64,000 bases of DNA from Sialis fuliginosa (taxonomy: Eukaryota; Arthropoda; Insecta; Megaloptera; Sialidae), in assembly GCA_961205875.1 (NCBI GenBank), contig OY540810.1:23560001-23624000 (forward strand), given 5' to 3'. Below the pieces are notes generated by a model. That model saw only the letters and a list, made by a program, of their open reading frames with translations, ran no database searches and had not been told where the DNA came from. This document shows, in pieces, positions 35,048 to 45,630 of this stretch; position 1 is the first letter of the stretch, and the number at the start of each line of letters is the position of its first letter. Both the position numbers and the translations under genes were made by a program.

Positions 35048-35707
35048 TTAAGGGGGAAAGCCACTCTGACAAAAAAGAAAATCAATTTTGCTATACATTT
35101 ATTTTTGTAAAGTATACATATTCAAAAATATTTAAAAAAAATTAAGTTAAAATTCCGAAAATTGATTGAGTTAAAGTAAATTTAATGAGAGCAGATATCG
35201 TGGCCGCTTATGACCCTCAAAAAACTTTAAACGCGTTTTTCTCGAAACGACTTTTTTCGACCTGGTTCCAGTAATAAACCGATTAAAATTTTTTTTTTCT
35301 GAATTTTCGTAATAACAGTGGCTTTAAGACCGCTTGAATTTAAAAAAGGTATTAAAAATGAAAAAAAATTCAAACCATCGCCATTTTGTGAAAAAATTAA
35401 ATTAAAAAACGGCTACGTGCAACCATAGCTATGTATATTCATATAGATATTGATAAAACAATTTTTTTCCGATACCACATCCTGAAATTTCGATGGAACC
35501 ATGGTGAAAAATATTTTTTTGGTCGTCACTTTGAGGCTCATAACTTTGTAAATTTTTAATATTTTTCAATAAAAATTGGTATTGAATAAGTTGAATATAT
35601 ACTTTATAAAATGTCCTTTACCCGATCCTAAAATAATTCGTTATACATGCGAAAAAATTCCCAAACATTGACAATTTTTTGACCCGTCATAGTGGCTTTC
35701 CCCTTAA
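35048..35707. mobile_element. TTAA-flanked element, 660 bp, piggyBac-like ends
   Basis: TTAA at 35048-35051 and 35704-35707 bracket GGGGGAAAGCCACTCTGAC on the left and GTCATAGTGGCTTTCCCC on the right, an inverted repeat of about 18 bp with one extra G. TTAA duplications with short G/C-led ends are the mark of piggyBac-type elements. The interior has no transposase; it carries generic words such as GAACCATGGTGAAAAATA. Nonautonomous. The 63-codon frame starting at 35679 begins inside the right end and is rejected. Confidence 0.75.
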
Positions 35708-37062
35708 TGGGAAGTGTGGCGAAACAACCGCATGTCAATTGTATAAAAATTCTATTTTCATTTATTATCGGACACTATTTTTGTACCATTTTGATGTATA
35801 TTTTAAACTATTTTTTGGTAATAAAGCGATTATGTATGTTTATTTTATGAGAACAGTTTATAACTGGTAATCCTATAAAAACGTTACACATATTTTTAAT
35901 TAAAATAAATTAACACAATTAATGCTATGTGCTCAATTTGTTTTTATTTTAATTTGAGTAAAACTTATTGATCCATTTTACTGTTCACTGTAAATGGGAC
36001 TCTGGGAGTGGCAAGTTATACAGTAATACAAAAAAATAATGAACGTAATGTTAATTTAAAAATTAATTACTTAATTTATGTAGTATTAAAATTTATATAC
36101 ACAAAAATTAATTGAGAATGTAAGTTTATTATGAATGTTTATTTTAACATTTATATCACCAGGGGTTATTTTAGTGTGCAGCTCTAGCCAATTTGTGCAG
36201 CTCAGAAATTGAAAAGTGCAGTTCTAAAAGTTGTTTTGGGAAGTACTTAAGGATGAAAAAAAGTCATTTAATTGCACCTAAGAAATGTTTTGTTGTTGAA
36301 ATACCGAAAAAAGCTCTTATTTTATTATGCCAACCAACCTTGTCTGAAAATTTGTTTTGCCTCAAATTGTGCAGGTCTAAAAAAAGCTAGATACATACCA
36401 CAACTACAAAATAGATCGTAATAAATGTATTATGCATATTCTAGGATTGTTGAATGTTTTCCCATTTAGTTAATTATTTATTTGCTGAAAATTATTTTAT
36501 TCATTAATTAATTATGATCAGAAAATTTGCATTTATAATATATAGATATTTAACACGTCAAAATTGTTGTGTAGCCAAAAATAGGCAATAACTAACGAAA
36601 AATATCGTTTATTCAATATCTAAAAAATTTAATACCGCGTAATTTTAATGCAATAATAATATTTATATAGCAGAAACATAATTCCAAAAACTGAATTTCA
36701 TGCAATAAAATTTTTATTTTTATTATAGATCGACTCAATTTCAGTTAGTTTTTTTTTATACATTTCGGTATTTCTTTTTATGACATACAAATATTCTCAT
36801 TAGATATACTTACATACGTAGATTTCAAATACAAGTTTAATTTCCATATTTATTGAACGAATATATGTATACATTAAGAAGTGAGTCAATAATGTAATAA
36901 ATATTACACATTTTTTTAGGGCTTATGTATATTTTTATTCGTATTTATCAAATAATTGTATTTTTTCGTGAAGATAGTCCTGATACATTGACTCATGTAT
37001 TTTTAGTCGTAATATCTGTTTTACAGTAAACTTACAAGAAGTATCACGACGTTAAACGCATA
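35708..37062. other. AT-rich stretch, unrecognised
   Basis: 36158-36390 begins CCAGGGGTTATTTTAGTGTGC and contains GTGCAGCTC twice, perhaps a hAT-derived fragment. A 65-codon frame (36193-36390) across it is unrecognised. Nothing else. Confidence 0.35.
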
Positions 37063-37420
37063 CAGGGTTGCGCCGATTCCGCATGCGGCGCATAAGAGGC
37101 ATCTCACGGCGTCTATTATGCCCTATTCCTTTTAGAACCGTGTTATTTCAATGTAAGGTCACTTTAAATATTAAAAAATCTTTTTTTATAAATATTACTT
37201 ATACTTTTGTATCTAAATGGCGTATTATTTCAATTTAAGATTAATCAATAATATAAAATTATTGAGCTCTGAGAAAATATTGCTAGTGTCTGTAGAGAGT
37301 GCAGAAAGATAATTTTCAAAATTAAGGTCAACAATAACTCGATAAGAAAGTTGAAAAACTTAGCAATTATTTTTATAGAATATTATTATTAATTATTTCT
37401 ATAGACGAACTAGAAATTAT
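37063..37420 (+). pseudogene. hAT transposase C-terminal remnant
   Basis: From about 37252 the plus strand reads SSEKILLVSVESAER, a stop, then FSKLRSTITR, followed after a frame change by RKLKNLAII. This is the order of the hAT C-terminal dimerisation domain (ER-FSKL-I-T-LR...RL-NLA-LSI). At least two stops and one frameshift break it, and most of the protein is absent. The GC-rich block upstream (CAGGGTTGCGCCGATTCC at 37063, GCATGCGGCGCATAAGAGGC) may be the element's left end. hAT transposases cut and paste DNA in the nucleus as dimers or larger assemblies; this copy cannot. Assignment rests on motif order by eye. Confidence 0.6.
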
Positions 37421-38924
37421 TTAATGATTAAATTGCAATTTGCATAAATTGCTGGTTAAAGTCTTTTTGTTTAAAATTATATGATTATATGTGTGTATTT
37501 ATTGTTAATTTATCAAATCAGACTCGACAAAATTAGTATAGAACTATATAACATAATGCTTCTTGTGAAGTTAGACTACTATTCGTTATACAATATTTGT
37601 TGTATTTTTACTTGTATTTTTTAATCAAAATTAAATCCAGGTTCAGTATATTGATAATAATATAATTTATTTGAACACTATATGGGTTCACCAATTTCAT
37701 TTCAATAAAAAAATCATACTTGAGAAAACTATTATCTGTTACAATATACATACATATAAATACAATATTTTAAAATTAACGAGTGTTCTTCATTAAGTAT
37801 TAATAATAATATTTTCACCAGACAAATAATTGTTATGAATAATAATAATACCTAATGTTATTATATATTATTATATCATATATGCATCTACCAAGTATCT
37901 ACCCGTGTTATTTTATAATATAAATAGATACATTTGTATTAACCATACAATGTATGCAGTGTAAATCTACCATTAAAACCAAATGTGATTCGAACTATCA
38001 AATAAATTATAATTTTAGAATCTCAACAACTTGTTTGTAATTAGTTAGTTTTTTTAAACTCCCGGTTGTTAAAGTATATTTGAAAGTATTTTTATACATA
38101 CATATTTATATTTATATATTTAACACATAATCCTGATATATACTTGATACTTAATAATCTTAACACATAAACGGTCCATATACTTAATGTGTTTTCTGCA
38201 AAATTGTATTGCAGGGTCGTAGTAAGATATTTTGATGTAGTGTATTATGTATTTTTTATATTTTCTGCATATATTATGACATCTAAAAGTTATGAAATGT
38301 TACGAATATACTATGTATTAAATTATGTTCACAAACTATTCTTATAACTGAATCATTTTATTTTAAATTATAAAATATGGCTATTTTTCCATTCGTTAAT
38401 GTAACAAAATATAGAAGATTTACTATATAACGCTCAATGCCACATACAAATACGTATATAAGAAACCTTTTCGGCAAAGTAATGTCGTTAAAAATCAACC
38501 GACTGAAATAAAAATCAAAAAAATATTATGAATAAATATTTTGTAATTATTTTACGTGCCGGCATTAAGAGCTAGTATGCATTTCCTAATATAAAACTAA
38601 TATTTAATAGCTTTTAAGCAAAAGACATAAAATTTTGACATGGTCGATCGTAAAAATTGTTAACGAAAAATAATAAAGTCCGTATATTTGAGCTGTGTTT
38701 CTTTCTGTCGGTTTTCAAAGACATGAATTGTTGTACTGGTTAGTAATTTTTGAACCGAAACTAACATAAAGGAACATATAGCGTTTGTTGTTTTATTGGT
38801 GTTATGTCGAACAACTAGGATTGCTATTTTTAACTAGAAATTAATAACAGTGCCTTTTCACACGGTCTTGTTTTCACTATAAGCGTTTTCAGTTACAAAT
38901 GTTAATTATATGTCTAAAAAGCAG
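37421..38924. other. AT-rich non-coding stretch
   Basis: No features supported. Very AT-rich with many TATA-type words. Confidence 0.5.
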
Positions 38925-39250
38925 TAGGGCTGCACAATTCCGATGACCAAATTGAAGTCAATCTCGTCTTGGACTCGAATTTTAAACCGAAAGCGAAAAA
39001 AATCTCGGTCTTGTGTGATTTAAAAAAAGTTATTTTTGCTTTTATTCTTATGTTATAATACATATTATTATTATACATTTTACTTTATTACTTATATAAA
39101 AGATTAATATTAAATTACTACATTTTTAATAATTATTAACGAAACTCTCAAGGAGACATAAATAAAGTTAATATCGTCTCGGTTTCACCTCGTCAAAATT
39201 AAGGCTAATCTCATCTTGGTCTAGTCGACCATATTGAAGACACTCTATTA
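38925..39250 (+). mobile_element. CTCGTCTCG-family hAT-like MITE, copy 4
   Basis: Begins TAGGGCTGCACAATTCCG, a good hAT-type end. CTCGTCTTGGACTCG follows at 38965-38979, and ATCGTCTCGGTTTCACC near 39173 lies on the far side of an AT-rich centre. The right terminus is eroded near 39240. Confidence 0.55.
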
Positions 39251-39651
39251 TCGACTTTTTAATCACCGACGAAAAAAGGGATTTTGAGTTTCAAGCGTAC
39301 ATTTGTTTGTTTTAAGAAATTTCGCGGAAAATAAAGATATCGTCAACTATTGCTCACATGTGATATTGAATCACAGAAAATATTGGTGAATCATTTTAGG
39401 GTTTTAAATGAAGTTTTTTTTCGGGCTTAATTGGGCTTTTAATTTTCCGAGAAAACTCGCGCAAGCGCAACAAAAAATTACGTTTGTATTGGGGCGTATG
39501 TGTGTTCAACGTTGCCTAATTTCATTTTATTTTATAATACTCCCCGAGAGTCTCGTTTTCTTGGTCATATTTCATGTGAAGCTATTTACTCCAAGAAACG
39601 GAGTAAACAGTATTGTTATCTATTTGTTTGGTAGTGGTGTAACCAGGTTTT
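39251..39651. other. Short open frame and mixed-composition stretch
   Basis: A 92-codon frame (39408-39686) with a Phe/Leu/Val-rich product starts here and overlaps the next, longer frame. It has no recognisable motif. The CGCGCAAGCGCAAC word at 39458-39471 is locally GC-rich. Confidence 0.3.
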
Positions 39652-40275
39652 TTGGGGGGTTGGTGTGGGGGAGCAAAAGAATATAACAAAACAATTTCGC
39701 TATTTAAAATTTTTTTTTACCGAATATTCAATATCAAAAAAGTTTCAAAATTTAAAGATTGCCTTTTTCAATCACAAAACGACTCGAAAGGGGAGGGGGA
39801 ATTTACAAACGAAAGTGTTCATCCCAAAGAGATTGTATACATAGAGACAGTGAGCCAGCTGAAAACGATAACTCTCGGTAGAAAGAGAAAGAACAAGATT
39901 GTGGACCACAGAATAAAGATACTCCAGAAACGACAGTCCACGTCACGTAGATACTCAATATTTCTTTCTGTTATTATTTATGATTATTATATGTATGTAT
40001 ATAGATTGACATTGACTTACATAAAATTCTATGCCTCACTTAGTCTATGTATATACAATGTCTTTGGTTTATCCTTATATGTATATTTTGCATCGTCGCT
40101 ATCTTACTTACAAGACTTTGTACTGTTGGTGTACATTAATTTTTATAAACAATTAAAATATGAATATCAAAAATGTGTTAAACAATGCTTACTTTATTGT
40201 ATACATACTGTATACATATACTATATACGTTATATATACATACTTATACAATTTATGCCTACAATAGACAACTAA
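39652..40275 (+). CDS. Longest open frame in the window, 207 codons, unrecognised
   Basis: The product has two parts. Residues about 1-105 are mixed and basic, with a K/R-rich segment (GRKRKNKIVDHRIKILQKRQ, about 76-95). Residues about 105-207 are dominated by Tyr, Leu, Ile and Phe, with one or two membrane-helix-like stretches, and are largely encoded by TATACATA-like DNA. A frame this long is unusual in such AT-rich sequence, yet the tail is low-complexity and no family is recognised. The start is uncertain; a downstream start would keep the basic part. No splice signals frame it clearly. It could be an orphan exon, a decayed TE frame or chance. Confidence 0.2.
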   Translation: MGGWCGGAKEYNKTISLFKIFFYRIFNIKKVSKFKDCLFQSQNDSKGEGEFTNESVHPKEIVYIETVSQLKTITLGRKRKNKIVDHRIKILQKRQSTSRRYSIFLSVIIYDYYMYVYRLTLTYIKFYASLSLCIYNVFGLSLYVYFASSLSYLQDFVLLVYINFYKQLKYEYQKCVKQCLLYCIHTVYIYYIRYIYILIQFMPTIDN

Positions 40276-41550
40276 TATACATGAGCATTTCCTATCGATT
40301 GAACACAAATTATTTTAAAATATCCACTGGCGCATACTGTTACATATATATGTACATTATACATGTATGTACAATACATACACTATTTTCCGTATATTAT
40401 TATACCTTATAGATAATTACACATCATCAAACAAATTATATTTTTTAATTAATGCTGATGCAAGAATATAGAATAACGTGTTCAGTATGGCCTGCTCTCT
40501 TAATTCATTATCCATTATGATCTTTATCATTCGAGTATGTAAAAAGTTCATGACCGAAATCTCGTTCAATATAAACAAAAGCTTTAAATACATGGACAGA
40601 GTTGGAAGTATGCGAATCGGTATATGTCTTTCCTTGTTTCGCCAACAATTTCATATTATCTTTATTTTACCGGCGACAAGGTATGGTTTAAGTGAAACGA
40701 TTATTTTGTGTACGTAGAATCTAATATCGGTACTGGAATTTTGTGTTGAAGTGTGCTTTGTTTGTAACTAGCATGTGATCATATGGTTTTAGATAATATG
40801 TAGATGCAGACATTATTTATAAATAATTTTCATTGGTTACCTTGATTTTGTGCAATAATCGATTTTGTTGCTGTAAATCTTTTATGTATTACTTTGACAG
40901 TTTGTGTGACATTTATTGAAATATTTTTTTGTCTAAGCCTGAATATTATTTTTTTAAAGAATATTTAAAATAATCAATCAGTTAAAAATGTTACTATTTT
41001 TAATTATTTTAGGAGAATTTTCTCAATTTATCAAAAAATATCATATGAATTTCAAATATTTTTGTATTTGTTTATAAAGTTATTTTCTTCATTAACGGAT
41101 TGATTATTAGTGATATGTTCTTAATTTCTGACCCTTTCTTTACACAAAGTAAGATGTAAGATTATACATAATATCAACAATATACCTATTCTATAATATG
41201 AAAACAATTTGCATTTCCAAAATAATTTTTCAAATAGTAACATAAATCATTATTTATTTATTTAATATTGGTTTAACTTAAAAAGTACATTCTACTTTTG
41301 ACGTTTTAAATGGAAAATATCGTATTCCACAACTTTTTATAATCATTTTTTCTCTTACGAACCATTTGAAATGCAATTAGAAAAATCAATTATTTAAAAA
41401 AATTATTTTCCTACAAACCTTTACCTAAAATATTTATGATGAGCACCGTTTCAAAAATAATTCGAAAACTTTAAAAATTGATAAAAGTACACATCCGTTT
41501 CTGGTTATAAGATCGTTTTAAGTTTTCTACCCAGACGAAAATTTATCCTA
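40276..41550. other. AT-rich stretch, two short frames
   Basis: Frames at 40185-40412 and 40478-40717 (79 codons) are unrecognised; the second has balanced composition but no motif. No repeats identified. Confidence 0.35.
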
Positions 41551-41865
41551 AATATAAAATTTCATCCTTCTATGTATTGTCGTTTTTGAATTGCAGCGAC
41601 AGACATACATACAGACATAATAGAGAAAATAGTAATAATGGATTCAGGGAAGGTCAAAATCATATACATCAAACACAGACAGATAGTTTATTTTAGGTAA
41701 TTTCTTGTCTTAAACATAAGTATTGTCTGGGATGTATATCTTCACTTTTTTGATCATTTTACACATTATATTAATACACATTGGGCAGTTCATGTCTCCA
41801 TGTCTATGGTCAAAATGGATGTTTCCATCAAATTTTCGAATTTGAAAAAAATAGGCTTAATAATA
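41551..41865. repeat. Dispersed repeat, GATGTTTCCATCAAA family, copy 2
   Basis: TTTCATCCTTCTATGTATTG, TGTCGTTTTTGAATTGC, an ACAGACATACATACAGAC tract, and later GATGTTTCCATCAAATTTTCG recur from 9681-9812. AAAATTTCATCCTTCTAT also occurs at 21417-21434 beside the foldback's right arm. Confidence 0.5.
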
Positions 41866-42671
41866 CCTACTTACTTAAACTAAATTTATTTCATGCATAT
41901 GGTCGTATATGAAAATAAAAACGGGACATGTCCCGTAAATACGAGACGTCTGGTCACCCTTATTACAACATAACGATTTAATTAATCAAAACATACTAAA
42001 TATACGTACGATTTTCAAATACTTAAACCGACATATGTATAATAAACGGAATTCACTGAAGTAATTATAATTAAGTATTTTTTCTCGTGTGCAGAGGAAT
42101 TTCATCCGGTGACGGATTTACGGGTATTAAATGTACACAACCAATACTCTGGTGTACAAAAATGATTTATTCTGACGATCATGTTTTCATTTACATAGGC
42201 ATATCTCGGCGCGATCTACTAAAAGTGGTTGATCAAGTTTTGTTAATTCTATACTCGTATGTATGTATAATTATTTGTATGTATTGTATTAAGAGTTTAC
42301 TTGATTTACACCAGGCTTGTAATGCCAACGAATTTTTTAAGTACTTTTCGTTGTAGATGATATAAAAATTATTCTTAAGAATAATTTGAAGTGTGTTGTA
42401 TTAATGGTGATATGAAATGTAGTTATAGATAGAATTTATTCAATTTTGAGGTAATTAACTAAGATCTTTTGTTCGTCCGTAGCGTAGTGGAAAAAAATCT
42501 CATTTCAGAAAGATAGTTTCATTCATATCGGTCAACATTATATACAGTTTGGGAACTACTGGTTTAGTGTTAATTAATGAATATTGATAATATTAAAAAT
42601 ATATATATACCTATATATTCGTATAAATAATCAGTTTTTAACAAATACTAAAACTACATTATTATAATGTT
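41866..42671. other. AT-rich stretch, fragments only
   Basis: GTTTGGGAACTACTGG at 42547-42562 looks like a hAT right end without a partner. An 89-codon frame (42087-42356) is unrecognised. No gene supported. Confidence 0.35.
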
Positions 42672-42675
42672 ATAA

Positions 42676-43169
42676 GGTACTGGCACCAATCTTGGATATG
42701 ACCCCAGTAATGCCTATTTTTTAATTAAATGTACTGAATGAGAAATATTTGTTGATATTTGATTAATATCATTTCTGAATATTAATCTATATACATTTAA
42801 CTGCCTTACAGCGTGATTTGATGACAATCGGCTAATAGGTGTTAAAATGTTGGACATTTAAACTAATTATTAGTAACTACAATTTATTTATTAATTATTA
42901 TATTATAATAGCAACTGCTTTACATTGTTTCAAATTTGACGATTCTTTCTTTTAAATATTTTGTGTCGTAGTACTTATCATTTTGTAATCATTAGCAAAT
43001 GTCCATCACTGCGTGCTCATTATTAGTTTTACTTTACCCATTACTGGAGAAAAACATAAACAAAATTAAAGGTTATAATTTAAAATTCATGAGAATTAAA
43101 AAAAGAAGCCCATTAATCACAAAAACAGTAAACCTTGCTCTTATAGCGGCCATAACTGGTGCCAGTACC
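42676..43169. mobile_element. GGTACTGGCACCA-ended TIR element, copy 1, 494 bp
   Basis: Ends GGTACTGGCACCA and TGGTGCCAGTACC are exact 13 bp inverted repeats. ATAA flanks both sides (42672-42675, 43170-43173), possibly a 4 bp target duplication. Copy 2 at 58414-58959 shares many inner words in the same orientation (TTACTGGAGAAAAA, AATGTCCATCACTG-like, AAGAAGCCCA-TAATC) at moderate identity. The short frames on both strands (43073-43348 minus, 42999-43181 plus) overlap the element and are not conserved in copy 2. Superfamily unassigned. Confidence 0.7.
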
Positions 43170-45479
43170 ATAATTATATAAATATATTTTTCCCTTGAAC
43201 GTTGAAACATATATACATACATATCTACAATAAAATATGGGGGTGGGATACATATGTATGTATGTAACAATATTAACACTGATTTTATGATTAATGACTT
43301 TTTAACATGTTCATTATGTTTATACCTATTATGATTTTGAAGTTTCAACGATGGATACTATAATTTAAAATGTTAACATAAGAATCGTTGAGGTACCAAA
43401 ATAACAATAAATAAAACTTTGCGATGTTCAACATGATTCACAATTCATATATACCTGTATGAAATATATTGTTATTTGTTTTATTTTCAGATAAGTGTTT
43501 TTCTAATTAAGTTATTTGATACAAAAAATGGTAGCACTGGAACTGGAATTACATGTTTTAGTCTTTGAATAGTAAATAGCTTCCACACATATTTTTGGGA
43601 GAGAGGAACATTACATAGTACTGGGTTCACACGGTTTCAATTTTATTTTAAGAAAAAATTAATAAAAAAAAAAAATGTTTTTAATTTCTATAAGTATGCC
43701 ATGTAGACATATTCTTAAAAATAAATGTGGCATTATTGAAAATAAAAATTCATTTATTTTAGAAAAAAATGAAATATTAAACGTTTTCGACATCATACGG
43801 AGAAAGCTTTTTTTATCGCAATGCAAAAATGGTTACAATTTTAACTACATATAATAATAAATATAACATAGATATACAAAAGTGTAATAGTTTTGGTTAA
43901 AAAATGATATTAGAGAAGATTTAAAAATATTGATGGTTCAAATTAACGTATGAGCAAAAATGCGAAAATGTTGTAATTTTCGACGTAGTTTTAGTAAGTT
44001 TTTCACTATCTACCGATTTATTGTTTTTACAAAAAAGACGTATTTTTAATTTGTATTGAAAATTGTGTTTTGTTTCTTACGTCAACTGAAATCAACCATC
44101 AAGAAATATATGATAATTTTATTTTGATTCAGTAAAACTAAAAAAAAAAATTGTAAAACAAATTAAATTTACAGGATTGAATATTCGTCAAAAATACATT
44201 TATTACTATTTATTCTTGGAGGATCAGTGAGAAATCAAAAGTTATTTTAATAAACAAACCTTCGTTGTTTAGGACCACTGAAGTACGCATGTATGCACGC
44301 CAACTGTAAAGTAATAATTAGAAAAGAAACAAAGATATATTTCGACCACATGTTACATTTTTAGATTTGAGGATACACCTTTTTGAAGGCACCAGGGTAG
44401 AAATACTAGTCCGCACATTGAAGTACATATTATTTGCTGTGCAAAGAAGCCATAGGGTAGGTTTGACAGCTATCCACATGAAAATGTATCCCAAACAGAG
44501 ACAGTGATATCTATGGAATGCGTTGATGCCTATACTTGTCTCACTCTAAACAATAACATTATGTAATGCTTTAGTGACCATATGGCAAGATGACTTTTCA
44601 TTACTCATATTACATATAGCACAAAAGTTATTTTCAAGTTTAAGGTGGGCAATATGAACCATAAAGTATTGGCTTATAGTTTTTTCGGTAGATTCAGTTG
44701 ATTTGAATGTTATTTTTCTACATATATTTGTAGGTGTTTAGTTGTTTAATAAAATATACATATTTTATATTAGATATAATTTATGAATTCAATATAAATA
44801 TTGTATAGACAAAAATTGATAATTAATGTAACAAACCGTTATAAATTCAAAATCAAATCAACCTATATCATAAAGAAATTGCTCGAGATCAAACCAAACC
44901 AAAGACTTTCAAATAGGTAATTCCAATGCGATTGATAGCTGTGTTATTACTGTTATATTTCTATGAATTTTAATAATAAACAAAATCCATAGATAACATA
45001 AGGGAACAAATTAAATGCGCACTATTTTAAATGAAATGAAAATAGTGAAGAACATTAAATAAACTATTCTAATACTTAACTTAATAAACTATTATTATTA
45101 TCTTGTGTTTTAGCAATAGTTAGTATAATCAAGCGTTAAGAAAATACTTTTTGTTTATTAAAGAAATAAAATGACACATAGAAAAAAAAATTCTCCTTAA
45201 AATGGCTGAATGAGGTTGGTGATATTTGTTCTAAATGAGCAATATAATGTATTTATATAATATTTTATAAATCGTACAGAGTTGATTGTCTAATAAAATA
45301 TAAGTTTGGGTAATCTATTGGGGTGAAATCGAGTTGATTAGTTTTGAGTTAGTTAGTTTTTATTAGTTGCGACGTCGGTAACGGCATATTCTTCAAGTTA
45401 ATCTTATGGAACATCCCCCCCCCAAAAAAAAAAAAAATGTTAATTAAAGCAAATTAAATTATTCAATAATAACGAATGC
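43170..45479. other. 2.3 kb AT-rich stretch
   Basis: Contains a TACATA microsatellite at about 43208-43270 and a C9A14 run at 45415-45437. The patch 44350-44640 is mildly richer in G+C, with no frame or recognised repeat. No genes supported. Confidence 0.45.
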
Positions 45480-45630
45480 AGATATTATTGCGCAAAACAA
45501 AATTTTAATGCTCAAAACGAAAATATTATAGCTCAAAAAAGTTATTTAAATGTCACACTTTATGTTTAGTATAATGCTCAGAATTCAAAATGTTATTGCT
45601 CAAATACAATATATTTAATGCATAACATAG
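45480..45630. repeat. Degenerate ~21 bp tandem repeat (TAATGCTCAAAA units)
   Basis: GCTCAAA or close variants occur at 45490, 45510, 45531, 45552 (degenerate), 45576, 45598 and 45620 (degenerate), a spacing of 20-24 bp. The units are preceded by TTAAT or TTATT. It is an old, eroded tandem array with no sign of coding. Confidence 0.45.

Noticed and set aside
43073..43348. 91-codon minus-strand gene
   Set aside because: Overlaps the right half of the GGTACTGGCACCA element and AT-rich flank; not conserved in the second copy.
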